This document shows, piece by piece, positions 51,993-60,407 of a stretch of 64,000 nucleotides of DNA. Each line of letters begins with the position of its first letter. Position 1 is the stretch's first letter. The notes under the pieces are model-generated. The model was not told the origin of the DNA, did no database searches, and was given only the letters and a program-made list of their open reading frames with translations. The stretch spans positions 434,001-498,000 of the forward strand of contig NZ_JACDIJ010000001.1 of the NCBI RefSeq assembly GCF_050937815.1, read 5' to 3'. The position numbers and the translations under genes are program-made. Origin of the DNA: Treponema_C sp050937815. Its GTDB lineage: Bacteria; Spirochaetota; Spirochaetia; Treponematales; Treponemataceae.

Positions 51993-52793
51993 ATGGAAAA
52001 ACTAAGCACACAGGAAAAATTTTCCTCTCAATTTCTTGAAGAGGAAAAAGAAATTTTAGTACTTATCGAAACAAAAACCGGAGGAGCATTTAAATACGAT
52101 GATATGTGGGCTCCCTCAAATCGTCCGCTCGCTTTTATCGACCTTGCGGATAATTCACTTTATTCCGAGTCCATTCGCTTAGAGTGGCTTGTAAAAGATA
52201 GGGATTGGAAATATTATTTTAAGCCGCAAACGGCCTTCCGAGTGAAGGTGCGTCCGCAAAAACCGGACTCTTCTTCGAAACATAAACATCTTTTTATGCT
52301 CGTGGAAGTCTTAGAAGAGGACGTGAAAGATAAAAGATTCGACGCAATCCTCAAAGAATACAATACCGCAGTAATCTACGAAGATGATGATTTTTATTTT
52401 GAGTTGGATAAAGAATACGGCTGGTTTGAAGGCTCAATACAGTATCAAGATGAAGATATCGACCTTACAGTGGAAACGGAAGATTTGGCAGAATTAAAAA
52501 ATATTTTGAGTGCGTATAAAACAGCAACAAAAAATTTCGATGAATGGCTTGATAGAATTAAAAAGTTCGCAGCTACGGAACTTGTCGAGCTGGCAAATGA
52601 TTGGCAGGAAGAGGACAGTCCGGAAATAACCGAAAAAGGCTTCTTCGACAGGATTTCGCTTTCCAGCATTGTACTCGAACCGGAAAATAATTTCATGGTG
52701 TATTTGCACGATGATGATATATTTTTCGGACATATTATCTGTGTCTATGGTAACCTCGATGGTACATTAGACAGCGCACATATAGAAGGATAA
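51993..52793 (+). CDS. DUF2262 domain protein
   Basis: A 266-residue acidic cytosolic protein. The C-terminal half matches DUF2262: FELDKEYGWFEGSIQYQDEDI, the helix DEWLDRIKKFAATELVELANDW, FFDRISLSSIV and FGHIICVYGNLDGTL. The N-terminal half forms a separate beta-rich module (RVKVRPQKPD, LFMLVEVLEEDV). AAGGAG lies seven bases upstream. DUF2262 is frequent in immunity arrays; the target toxin is unknown. Confidence 0.8.
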   Translation: MEKLSTQEKFSSQFLEEEKEILVLIETKTGGAFKYDDMWAPSNRPLAFIDLADNSLYSESIRLEWLVKDRDWKYYFKPQTAFRVKVRPQKPDSSSKHKHLFMLVEVLEEDVKDKRFDAILKEYNTAVIYEDDDFYFELDKEYGWFEGSIQYQDEDIDLTVETEDLAELKNILSAYKTATKNFDEWLDRIKKFAATELVELANDWQEEDSPEITEKGFFDRISLSSIVLEPENNFMVYLHDDDIFFGHIICVYGNLDGTLDSAHIEG

Positions 52794-52883
52794 GGAGCTA
52801 TGATAACAGTCAGGCAGAATTAGCCTCATTATTTATCTATTTTACAACATACACTTGAAAAAAATTTTTATAGAAGAATTATT

Positions 52884-53549
52884 ATGTATATAAAACCTGA
52901 AAATCGGCGCAAAAAATCGAATGCAAAAATAAAGGAAATGGGCATCGCCTGTATGGAAGTGCTGCCCTTACGGGAATCATCAAAAGAGGTAAGGCTTAAA
53001 AGCTTTGAGGAAATCTGCAACAGGGCCATCGCATGTCTTTTGTCGACTCAATTGGCTGAAGACATTCATAACGGGCAAGAATATAAAAAATCGAAAGAAC
53101 TCTTTTTACGCTTGCTTGAAAAATACGAAGTATCGAACTGCCTTTTAGAAAAAGAAAAACGGCTTTTTAACGGAACGTACAGCGAACAGGATGCTATCGA
53201 TATCTGTTGGACTTACGAAGCCTATTGGTCGCTTGTGTGGGCTTTGGGCCTGGTCGAGGATATTTCGTACCCGAATACCATCTGCGATGTGGTACGAGCG
53301 ATAAAACTGGTCGGCGACACCGACGGGAAAGAGGCGTTCAAAGCACAATGCAGACTGCGCGGGATAGAAGAAATACTGGATATGCTCGACCTTCACTACC
53401 GTTATCATTGGGCGACGGAGGAAAAGCGGCTCCGCCCCGAAACGGAAATCAAAGACTTAGACCCTGAAATTGTCATGGAACGAAGACGCGGACTAGAATG
53501 GCTTATTTCCAGCGGAACCGATTGGTTTGATATTTCGATGGACACATAG
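52884..53549 (+). CDS. DUF4272 domain protein
   Basis: A 221-residue helical protein. DUF4272 features: RRKKSNAKIKEMGIACMEVLP at the start, FEEICNRAIACLLS, then CWTYEAYWSLVWALGLVEDI and the late motif RRRGLEWLISSGTDWFDISMDT. G/C content is higher than in its neighbours, a hint of separate origin. DUF4272 proteins are found next to other immunity-type genes. The ribosome site is weak. Confidence 0.8.
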   Translation: MYIKPENRRKKSNAKIKEMGIACMEVLPLRESSKEVRLKSFEEICNRAIACLLSTQLAEDIHNGQEYKKSKELFLRLLEKYEVSNCLLEKEKRLFNGTYSEQDAIDICWTYEAYWSLVWALGLVEDISYPNTICDVVRAIKLVGDTDGKEAFKAQCRLRGIEEILDMLDLHYRYHWATEEKRLRPETEIKDLDPEIVMERRRGLEWLISSGTDWFDISMDT

Positions 53550-53624
53550 CCCTTTTTACCGCCGGTTTTTGCTGCCGCCGTGCGCAGCAGGAGAAAAATA
53601 ACGAAAAATAAAGAGGAGACATTA

Positions 53625-54299
53625 ATGCAAAAAGTTTTTATTATTGCGGCCGCTGTAGTAGTCTTCATTGCCTGCGCCGTTCTTTTATATCATGTAAAAT
53701 GGGTGTACTCGTACCGCAATGCCGAAAAATACCTTGAACGCAAATACGGCATCAAGTTTAAAACTTCGTACTCATTTTTGAATTACGGTATCTCGTATGC
53801 AGTCGGCGAAAATATACTCTACCCTCTCTTTTCAAGAATGATGTATCACATTTACGCAGCGCCTGAAGACCGCCCGGAATTACGGTTCACCTGTTATTTG
53901 GACAATGAAAAAAAACCGTATTCCGACAACTATCTTACCGTAAAAATCACCTATCCGCTTTTAGTAAAAACGCAAAAAGCCTTATCGCAATTTGCGGATA
54001 ATTGTATCGTTGAAATCGCCATCCCCTCAACCGTAACCCAAGATACCGGTGATTTTCCTTCCGGCACAAAAATATATATTGCCGTAAACAAAAACAAAGT
54101 ACCGGCGGCTTTTGAACATACTGTGGATAATCTTATAAAACAAAATTTTTTCGGTAATAAATATTCCGTATATCTATACGCTATCGATGAAGAAGATTAC
54201 CGCTCAATCGCCGCGTGTTGCGCAGCACAGTTGGAATACCTGTCGTTTTTTGTTCATGCGCCGGTTGAGAAGGCGGGCACGCTGCAGATACTGCCGTGA
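53625..54299 (+). CDS. Hypothetical membrane-anchored protein
   Basis: A 224-residue protein starting MQKVFIIAAAVVVFIACAVL (one N-terminal helix, not a clear lipobox). The GAGGAG at 53611 supports this start rather than the longer frame. The soluble domain, probably outside the cytoplasm, has a Tyr-rich beginning and a beta-alpha end. The family is not recognised. G/C content is higher than the immunity genes. Confidence 0.55.
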   Translation: MQKVFIIAAAVVVFIACAVLLYHVKWVYSYRNAEKYLERKYGIKFKTSYSFLNYGISYAVGENILYPLFSRMMYHIYAAPEDRPELRFTCYLDNEKKPYSDNYLTVKITYPLLVKTQKALSQFADNCIVEIAIPSTVTQDTGDFPSGTKIYIAVNKNKVPAAFEHTVDNLIKQNFFGNKYSVYLYAIDEEDYRSIAACCAAQLEYLSFFVHAPVEKAGTLQILP

Positions 54300-54340
54300 A
54301 GAGTTTACACATCAAAAATCAAATATAAGGAGTGTCATAA

Positions 54341-54877
54341 ATGAAAACAATAAACGAAAATCTAACGGTAGAAGTTATTAAAGAAATGGGAGAGGAGATC
54401 GACCTTTATCGGCTTACCGATCCGATGTGGTACACCGTAAATATTTACGGAACGCACGAAGAGTATTTAAAATCGGCTAAAGATTTTACTTTGGAGCAGC
54501 GTTACTTATTAGCCCTGCAGTGGTATACGGTGGAAACCGATAACGGCGGTCATCATCAGTTTTTTTTCAACTCCACAGGTATTGTGTGGCAAGACGCCTT
54601 GGAAGGTCTTAAGCTTTTTGGCATTGATGATTTATATAAGAACTTCTTGGAAGTGATAGAATTTTTCGGCGGCTCAATTTCTTTTGATAGGAAGCAGCGC
54701 TGGGATATGCTTTCAGAAGCGGAAAAAAAAGATGAAGAAGCTCTTAATGATTTTTTGGATAAGCATGATAGGTTCTATTATAATCAAGATGAATTTGACG
54801 ATAAACTGATAACCTACATTAAAAACAACCCCGAAAAATTTGTCTTCATCGGCAGTTATGAAACAGATGAGGATTAG
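54341..54877 (+). CDS. DMP19-like (DUF4375) protein, second copy
   Basis: A 178-residue helical acidic protein. It has LEQRYLLALQWYTVETDNGGHHQFFFNSTG, the most diagnostic stretch of DUF4375/DMP19, then ALEGLKLFGIDDLYKNFLEV. AAGGAG lies nine bases upstream. Family proteins include a DNA mimic of Neisseria and immunity-type proteins. Compare the diverged copy at 33978-34526. The next gene follows after 3 bp. Confidence 0.8.
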   Translation: MKTINENLTVEVIKEMGEEIDLYRLTDPMWYTVNIYGTHEEYLKSAKDFTLEQRYLLALQWYTVETDNGGHHQFFFNSTGIVWQDALEGLKLFGIDDLYKNFLEVIEFFGGSISFDRKQRWDMLSEAEKKDEEALNDFLDKHDRFYYNQDEFDDKLITYIKNNPEKFVFIGSYETDED

Positions 54878-54880
54878 AAC

Positions 54881-55609
54881 ATGGAAACAAATAATATAAT
54901 AAACGGGCTAAAACATTTATCTGAAGGACTATTCCTACCCGAAGAATGGATTGATTGGTGGAAACAAAATGAAAAATTTGCAAAACAATTTTTGTCGCCG
55001 CGGTGGTATTTAAAGATAAAACCTAAGATGCCACAAGGTTTAATGGGTGCCGCACTAATATCTCAAAATGCGGCTCGTGAATACTTAAAATCTATAAATC
55101 AATCTTATAACGAAAATTCACAAATCAATTATATGGAAGGATGGAAAAAACAAATAGATGATATCTCCTTGAGCTATGACAAAGTTGATATTATTGATTT
55201 TGACTTGAAATTTACCAAATTGAAGCAAAGTTACCCTAACTTGTTTGCCGTAATAAAAAAACACTTACTGAAAAATGATGTTGTAGAAAATAATTTAACC
55301 GAAGAGAAACTAAGCTCATCATTCTTTTGTAAATTATTACATAGTGATGTGATTACATTTTTTTATTGTATTTCGCAATTAAAAATGGAAGGTGTTTTTA
55401 TTGGTTTTAATATGTTAGAATTTCGGGAGGAATATATTAAAATTGGTGAATTATGGTTGAATAGTGATGGGGATGAGTTATATATCAAGCCTAATGAAGC
55501 TTCTGTATATTTGCATGATATAGAGAAAAATCAAATACATATTATAAATAAATCATTTAATTCATTTATTGAAAATGATTTGAGTCATTTTATCTGTGAA
55601 AATATTTAG
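54881..55609 (+). CDS. Hypothetical protein, possibly SUKH-like
   Basis: A 242-residue cytosolic protein, strongly A/T-rich in codons compared to the gene just before it. The last 75 residues (EEYIKIGELWLNSDGDELYI, then a helix NSFNSFIENDLSHFICEN) resemble the SUKH closing part, while the N-terminal half (PEEWIDWWKQNEKFAKQF) is not recognised. GAGG lies ten bases upstream within the preceding gene's end. Probably an immunity-type gene. Confidence 0.5.
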   Translation: METNNIINGLKHLSEGLFLPEEWIDWWKQNEKFAKQFLSPRWYLKIKPKMPQGLMGAALISQNAAREYLKSINQSYNENSQINYMEGWKKQIDDISLSYDKVDIIDFDLKFTKLKQSYPNLFAVIKKHLLKNDVVENNLTEEKLSSSFFCKLLHSDVITFFYCISQLKMEGVFIGFNMLEFREEYIKIGELWLNSDGDELYIKPNEASVYLHDIEKNQIHIINKSFNSFIENDLSHFICENI

Positions 55610-55661
55610 TCTGTTACTCTGTTTTGAGGTGATTACCCTTTCTGCTGCCAAGGTCAATACT

Positions 55662-55690
55662 TTGACAGTGAGACTGAATTAGCGTATAAT
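55662..55690 (+). promoter_or_regulatory. Consensus sigma-70 promoter
   Basis: TTGACA (55662-55667), a 17-bp spacer and TATAAT (55685-55690) exactly match consensus. The next gene begins 18 bp downstream with almost no leader and no ribosome site. Confidence 0.75.
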
Positions 55691-55708
55691 AAATAAACAA
55701 TAAATATT

Positions 55709-56287
55709 ATGAAACTAATAGAAGCTCTAACAAAATTTAGTAATGTGTTCGGCAGAAATAAAACCGATCTGGGAAATTTTTCCGTCATTGATGATGCCGT
55801 GAAAAATACCGAATGCACAGATGAGTTGGAACAGTTTTACTCTTTAACGTCTTTCGATAATGTGTTAATAATCGGAGGAGAATTCTTTCTTACCATTCAA
55901 CCTAAGATAAAACTTGATAGAGCTCAAGAGGGCTGGTACATAATTCTTAACAAAGAAGGACAGCGGCAAAACGATGATACAAAGTGGAATAAAGATTGGG
56001 TCGTCTTTGCAAATAGAAATGATGATGCTGTTTACTTTGACAAGAAAAATGGAGGAGTGTATGGTTCTATCGATAAAAGACAGTTCTTTCATTTAAGCTC
56101 TTCACTTGCCGATTTCTTTTTTCTTTTATCTGAATGTATGAAACTGGAAGAAGAAAAATATAAATGTAACACAAGCGATGATGAGGAAGATCCCTTAGAA
56201 AATTTTATTGATGATACGGAAGGTATTCTCTCGCAATGCTTAAGCACAAAGCAAGTTGAAGATTTTATATCGTTCTTTTTTGGTTAG
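55709..56287 (+). CDS. SUKH-like immunity-type protein
   Basis: A 192-residue acidic protein. SUKH-like features: an N-terminal helix, CTDELEQFYSLTSFDNVLIIGG, WVVFANRNDDAVYFDKKNGG (strand reporting partner state), and SSLADFFFLLSECM as closing helix. Then an acidic tail follows. It lies right behind a consensus promoter with a leader of only about ten bases. It probably counters an unknown toxin. Confidence 0.6.
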   Translation: MKLIEALTKFSNVFGRNKTDLGNFSVIDDAVKNTECTDELEQFYSLTSFDNVLIIGGEFFLTIQPKIKLDRAQEGWYIILNKEGQRQNDDTKWNKDWVVFANRNDDAVYFDKKNGGVYGSIDKRQFFHLSSSLADFFFLLSECMKLEEEKYKCNTSDDEEDPLENFIDDTEGILSQCLSTKQVEDFISFFFG

Positions 56288-56323
56288 TTCAGTGGCAGCA
56301 ATGAAGAGGGGGCGGAAAAGTTA

Positions 56324-56413
56324 ATGCAATATTATCCGAAAGAAGCAGAATTTAAAAAATACGCTCATAAATATCTTCTAAAAGATTACATAAAAGTAAT
56401 GCCTTTAAAGTGA
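56324..56413 (+). pseudogene. 29-codon C-terminal remnant
   Basis: MQYYPKEAEFKKYAHKYLLK reads to KVMPLK and TGA; the frame is open further upstream. It probably is the end of a lost immunity gene. Confidence 0.25.
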
Positions 56414-56451
56414 GTTTTTGAAATGAAGCTAAATTGAAATAGGTTGATGTT

Positions 56452-56893
56452 ATGAATAGTTTTTCAATTTTTTTTAAATCGGGCGGCGGAGATAAAATAT
56501 CCTGCGTGAACAAGTATTGGCAGAAAATCACAAAAATATTCGACAAAATGTCTGAATATTCATATTCTACGGATATTGATAAGTTCCACATTGAAATGAG
56601 AGTAGATGGAGATTTTCTGAGATTCGGAGATCCTGAAGGCTGCAGTAATTTACGTCTATTTAAAAAAAAAGCGTATGATTGCAAACACTATTTCATTCGG
56701 CGAGAATATTTACACTGATGAAAATGTTTTATCCGAATTTTTAATTAAAAATCTGATATTAGCGTTTGAGCAAATGATAGTACGGCTAAAAAAAGAAAAG
56801 TTAAATATTGACGGAGAAGCTATGCTGGCAGATTTAAATAAATACATTTCCGGTTTCCATAACGAAAAAGCGAGGGGAGATATTGGGTTATAG
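56452..56893 (+). pseudogene. Array gene split by an A9 tract
   Basis: Two overlapping frames (56452-56718 and 56675-56893) read as one protein if the run of nine A at 56662-56670 had eight: the joined text is CSNLRLFKKKRMIANTISFG, then IYTDENVLSEFLIKNLILAF. The whole would be about 146 residues, an acidic small protein with a closing helix. The family is not recognised. It is either a pseudogene or subject to slippage. Confidence 0.6.
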
Positions 56894-56895
56894 TC

Positions 56896-57194
56896 ATGAA
56901 TTTAGAACAGTACTACTCCGGCGATGATGTTTGGGATAATTTCGTGGAAATAGCAAAAAAAAAGTTGGCTCTGCAGGGTTTAATACAGACAAATCTATTT
57001 TAGATAAACTAAAAAGAAAACTAAAAGATAATGATGATATAGCTTATGTTGCTTACTATCTATTCTACAATGATAGCATTAATTGGATAGAAAAAAGAAT
57101 CCCTGCTTTAGATAATCTAATGCCGATAGAGTGTCTCGCATCTAAAGAATTAACTAATAGATTACGAGAGGTTCTATTAAGAACTCCCCTCTGA
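56896..57194 (+). pseudogene. MbcA/ParS-Xre antitoxin-like gene split by a second A9 tract
   Basis: The first frame MNLEQYYSGDDVWDNFVEIA stops at 57001 after a run of nine A (56955-56963). With ten A it continues as KVGSAGFNTDKSILDKLKRK to ALDNLMPIECLASKELTNRL, a 99-codon gene ending at 57194. The C-terminal part has the pattern of the DUF2384 toxin-binding domain of Xre/MbcA/ParS antitoxins (W-I-x(4)-PALDNLMPIE-L). No Res/MbcT-type toxin follows. Confidence 0.55.
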
Positions 57195-57269
57195 TTAATG
57201 GGAAAATTTATTTTTAAATAAACTTATCAAAAATCAAATACTACGATATAATTAAAAAAAGGTCTTGAT

Positions 57270-57596
57270 ATGATAAATGAAATTTATAAGAGGATTGGAC
57301 AACGAATTTCGGATTCGATTAAAGAAAAATGGGTTAATGCTGTTTTGCAGATTGAATATATAGGGGCGGTAAAATGCTTTTTGCAATATAAAAAACCGGA
57401 CGGCACAGCCGGCAACATAGCCTTAGTTGACAGTTTTAAAAATATGAGAGACATAAAAGATTTGCACAAAATAATGACAGAAGGCGGAAAAGCTAAATGG
57501 AATAAAGCTGTTTTTTATTTAAACGCTGACGGTTCATTCAATATGGAATTTGAATGGGATCAAAAATTGCAAGATGAGATAGAAAGATTATCTTAA
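57270..57596 (+). CDS. YezG/DUF600 family immunity protein
   Basis: A 108-residue acidic protein. The family pattern is clear: IYKRIGQRISDSIKEKWVNA, LQIEYIGAVKCFLQYKKPDG, a short helix, then AKWNKAVFYLNADGSFNMEFEWD. YezG of Bacillus is the antitoxin of an LXG-type nuclease toxin; members act as immunity proteins in polymorphic toxin loci. GGTCTTG is a weak ribosome site. No LXG toxin is present here. Confidence 0.85.
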   Translation: MINEIYKRIGQRISDSIKEKWVNAVLQIEYIGAVKCFLQYKKPDGTAGNIALVDSFKNMRDIKDLHKIMTEGGKAKWNKAVFYLNADGSFNMEFEWDQKLQDEIERLS

Positions 57597-57638
57597 AAGA
57601 CTTGCAATAGTCTGTTTGCAGCACAGTTTGGAAGAATT

Positions 57639-58028
57639 ATGGCAAAAATAAAAGATATATTTTCATATTCTTCGCGCTGGGATAGCATCGGGCTTAGCTG
57701 TGCAGGATGTAAATATTTTCAAGGACCGACCCAATGGCCTGATACAGATAAGCAAAGCAGATGTGAGCTGCACAATATTTCATTAGCCGTGCAAATAGGC
57801 AAAAGCGGCTATATGACAGGCGAATGGTTTTGTTCTTCGTTTGAAGGACGAGCAGATGAGCGGGCATATAAAGAGTTTTTATCGTTAAAACCAAACCTTA
57901 AAAAAGATGTCCTATACGGCGGCTACGGCAAGGATGGAAATCTGAAAGAAGTAGATCTGAATAAACTGAAAATTAAAACATCGATGGTAGAAAATATCAA
58001 CGCTATATTACATCATATAAAATCGTAA
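57639..58028 (+). CDS. Hypothetical Cys-containing small protein
   Basis: A 129-residue protein. SCAGCKYFQGPTQWPDTDKQ and SRCEL, WFCSSFEGR give four Cys spaced like a metal site or disulfide set (CxxC ... C ... C). The latter half is basic, then helical. The site GGAAG lies seven bases upstream. The family is not recognised; by position probably an immunity-type gene. Confidence 0.5.
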   Translation: MAKIKDIFSYSSRWDSIGLSCAGCKYFQGPTQWPDTDKQSRCELHNISLAVQIGKSGYMTGEWFCSSFEGRADERAYKEFLSLKPNLKKDVLYGGYGKDGNLKEVDLNKLKIKTSMVENINAILHHIKS

Positions 58029-58040
58029 GGAAAAAAATAA

Positions 58041-58640
58041 ATGAAGACAACACTTTTCCCGAATTGGACATTGGATGAAACAGATAACACGGGGGCAATT
58101 TCGGAATACTTTCATAATGAAAAAATGCCTTTCACTGAAGAGATTATGATTAATTGCCTGAAAATAAAGCGTAATAAATACGAAATCTATTGGGCTGTTT
58201 TGGCTCTGCGTATGATAGGAACACAGAAATCAATTCAATATTTAAAAGAAGTTACCACTTATAAAAATTTAGATGTTCAGGGTGCAAGTATTTTAACGAT
58301 TGCTCACTTAGCTGAGGGTTCTGAAAATGAATTTTTAGCGAGCCTCTTGTTAAATCAGGATTTCAAAGCAAAGTGGTATGCAGTTGTTGCCTTTAATCAC
58401 AAACCCGACGGCAAAGCTGTTCCTTATGCAGCTGAGTACGGTTTTAAAACAATCAAAAGCTCAAAAAATAAACCTGAAGCGGGTTCTTTAATAGTTGAGT
58501 ATCTTGCAAGATTTGCACCGGAAAATGAACAGGCAAAAAAGATATTCGCAAGGATAAACAAAGATTTTGAAAATTTATCTTCTCAAGAAAAGGACGTATT
58601 CACAACAAATTTTCCGCATATTTTTAACGGCTTAATATGA
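58041..58640 (+). CDS. HEAT-like immunity-type protein
   Basis: A 199-residue helical protein with about three HEAT-type pairs (IYWAVLALRMIGTQKSIQYL, VQGASILTIAHLAEGSE, KAKWYAVVAFNHKPDG). AAGGA lies nine bases upstream. Its stop overlaps the next ATG by 4 bp, so the membrane protein gene is coupled to it. HEAT proteins are one of the usual classes of poly-immunity arrays. Confidence 0.6.
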   Translation: MKTTLFPNWTLDETDNTGAISEYFHNEKMPFTEEIMINCLKIKRNKYEIYWAVLALRMIGTQKSIQYLKEVTTYKNLDVQGASILTIAHLAEGSENEFLASLLLNQDFKAKWYAVVAFNHKPDGKAVPYAAEYGFKTIKSSKNKPEAGSLIVEYLARFAPENEQAKKIFARINKDFENLSSQEKDVFTTNFPHIFNGLI

Positions 58641-59146
58641 ATAAGATTGTAACTACAACAGTAATGGTAACTTTTACTCTTTTGATTTTTGCTGTAGACA
58701 TGCTGTTGCTTACACGTTTCTTTACGCTGATAAAACAAAGAAGATACAATGATTCGGTCCCTCTTTGGGGCGGACTTCCGGATTTATTTCCCAAAATTGG
58801 GAATAAATATCTCAAAACTTTTTTGAACTACATCACGCTGAATATTGCGGTGTATATCATCGGGTACTATTTTCCAAGCAGATGGCCTGGTGCCAAAGCT
58901 CTTAGATTTTCTTTTGATGTTGTTATCGAAGGGTATAGATTTTTAACAGCATTTATAATAACAAACCTTTTTTTAGCTATTAGCCGGCTCACAAGAAAAA
59001 TTAAAATTCGAGAAAATAAAGTTTCATCAAAGATTTACTACATTGAACTTATTATCATTCCCATCATTGTTATTCTTTCCCTTTATTTTTTTAACACTGT
59101 TTTTAAAGTGCTTACAAGGTATTATTTTGAATTATCTATGGAGTAA
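58637..59146 (+). CDS. Hypothetical four-helix membrane protein
   Basis: A 169-residue membrane protein with helices at about 7-27, 58-76, 93-115 and 133-158. No conserved motif is recognised. It overlaps the preceding HEAT-like gene by 4 bp and the SUKH gene follows after 3 bp, so three genes form an operon. A membrane immunity protein against pore-forming toxin is one possibility. Confidence 0.55.
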   Translation: MNKIVTTTVMVTFTLLIFAVDMLLLTRFFTLIKQRRYNDSVPLWGGLPDLFPKIGNKYLKTFLNYITLNIAVYIIGYYFPSRWPGAKALRFSFDVVIEGYRFLTAFIITNLFLAISRLTRKIKIRENKVSSKIYYIELIIIPIIVILSLYFFNTVFKVLTRYYFELSME

Positions 59147-59149
59147 AGT

Positions 59150-59587
59150 ATGGAACAAAAATTGATAAAACGGCTGCAAATATTTTTCGATAGACACCCT
59201 TCACTAAGGGGAAAGCCTGCCGATATTGAGCAAATTACCGCTGCCGAACAAGAACTTAATATAAAGCTCGATGAGGACTATAAGGAATTTATAAAACTTT
59301 TCGGAGGAGCTTATGCGGGTTTGGCGATACACGCTTTTGAAAATGGAGAATCCATAGGCAAAGAAACAATTATTGAATTAACCCGTTATGCCAGGAAATT
59401 ATTTAATGATATAAAACTGTTCCCTGAAATAAATACAAGTCTTGTGATTGCAGATGACGGTTCGGGGAATCCGATAGCGATTGAAGCTGACGGAAGCGTT
59501 GTTTTATTTGATCTCGACATAGAAAAAAAGCGGGTTATTGCCTGTTCATTTGAGCATCTCATTGAACAAAATTTTGAAGAGTGGTAA
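59150..59587 (+). CDS. SMI1/KNR4 (SUKH) family protein
   Basis: A 145-residue protein and a textbook SUKH: IEQITAAEQELNIKLDEDYKEFIKLFGGAYAG, then SLVIADDGSGNPIAIEADGSVVLFDLD and the closing helix FEHLIEQNFEEW. GGAG lies eight bases upstream. SUKH members bind toxin domains directly. It is coupled to the membrane protein upstream. Confidence 0.92.
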   Translation: MEQKLIKRLQIFFDRHPSLRGKPADIEQITAAEQELNIKLDEDYKEFIKLFGGAYAGLAIHAFENGESIGKETIIELTRYARKLFNDIKLFPEINTSLVIADDGSGNPIAIEADGSVVLFDLDIEKKRVIACSFEHLIEQNFEEW

Positions 59588-59619
59588 AAAATGATAAAAT
59601 AAAAACGAGGTGGGAAAAT

Positions 59620-59949
59620 ATGGGAATAGGAATAACGCCTGAAATGGCGGTCTTAGCAACTCCTTTTTTATTGGGATTGTTTTTACTGGTAACAATAGGT
59701 GCAAAGAAATTTGCAACAAAAGAAAACCCTAACGGACTGATGACAAAAAAAGGCAGGATTGCCTCTGCAATAGTTTTGTCCGTTTCGATTGCCGTTTCCG
59801 CACTGTGGTGGTATTTAGTTTACGGCAAGGGCAGCGGCGGTGCTGAGGTTAAAGGCGCCTTAATCACGATAGGTATAACCGAAGTGAGCCTTTGGGCATG
59901 CGTATTGATTATTGCTGCAGTGTTTAAACTTAAAAATAAAAGAAAATGA
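59620..59949 (+). CDS. Hypothetical three-helix membrane protein
   Basis: A 109-residue membrane protein; the start MGIGITPEMAVL is chosen for AGGTGGG eight bases upstream. Helices lie at about 8-26, 46-66 and 82-103. Family unknown. Confidence 0.5.
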   Translation: MGIGITPEMAVLATPFLLGLFLLVTIGAKKFATKENPNGLMTKKGRIASAIVLSVSIAVSALWWYLVYGKGSGGAEVKGALITIGITEVSLWACVLIIAAVFKLKNKRK

Positions 59950-59962
59950 TATCGAGCAATAT

Positions 59963-60400
59963 ATGGAATTTTTTTTGAGTGCTGCAATCGGCGGAGAAAT
60001 TACGGCTGAGGTTGACGGAGCAAAAATCATTCATTCATTGATAATAAAGATGAGAAAATCTTTAAAAGAACATTTTGAAAAATCTTCTTTTGAAGGTCTT
60101 AATAAGATAAAAATCAGTGTGTATATCGGCGGAGATGTTTCCTCTTATTGTGAAAAAACCGGCATTAGCGTAAACCGGTATTTCCGTACAAAAAAAGAAT
60201 ATACGGCAGAGTTTTGTATCGACAAAAATTATTGGAATTTAGAACCCCTTCTTCCGATAAAAAAGAAATTTATTTTGATTATGGAAAATTTATTGATAAA
60301 CTCAGGTGAACTGATCGAAAAAAAACTTAAAGCAGACGGCTGCAATTTTGACTGCAAACTATTTAAAGAAATTATGATTAAAAGTTTAGCGGAGATATAA
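59963..60400 (+). CDS. Hypothetical small protein, Imm-like
   Basis: A 145-residue alpha/beta protein (MEFFLSAAIGGEITAEVDGA, KIKISVYIGGDVSSYCEKTG). The start is the best in-frame Met; no ribosome site is visible, and the frame continues upstream into the membrane protein end. No family is recognised. It ends 8 bp before the HEAT-like gene and is probably co-transcribed. Confidence 0.5.
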   Translation: MEFFLSAAIGGEITAEVDGAKIIHSLIIKMRKSLKEHFEKSSFEGLNKIKISVYIGGDVSSYCEKTGISVNRYFRTKKEYTAEFCIDKNYWNLEPLLPIKKKFILIMENLLINSGELIEKKLKADGCNFDCKLFKEIMIKSLAEI

Positions 60401-60407
60401 AAAGAAT

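Noticed and set aside
56352..56684. Minus-strand frame of 110 codons
   Set aside because: It is opposite the A-tract-split gene, has Ser/Leu-rich text and lacks a ribosome site.
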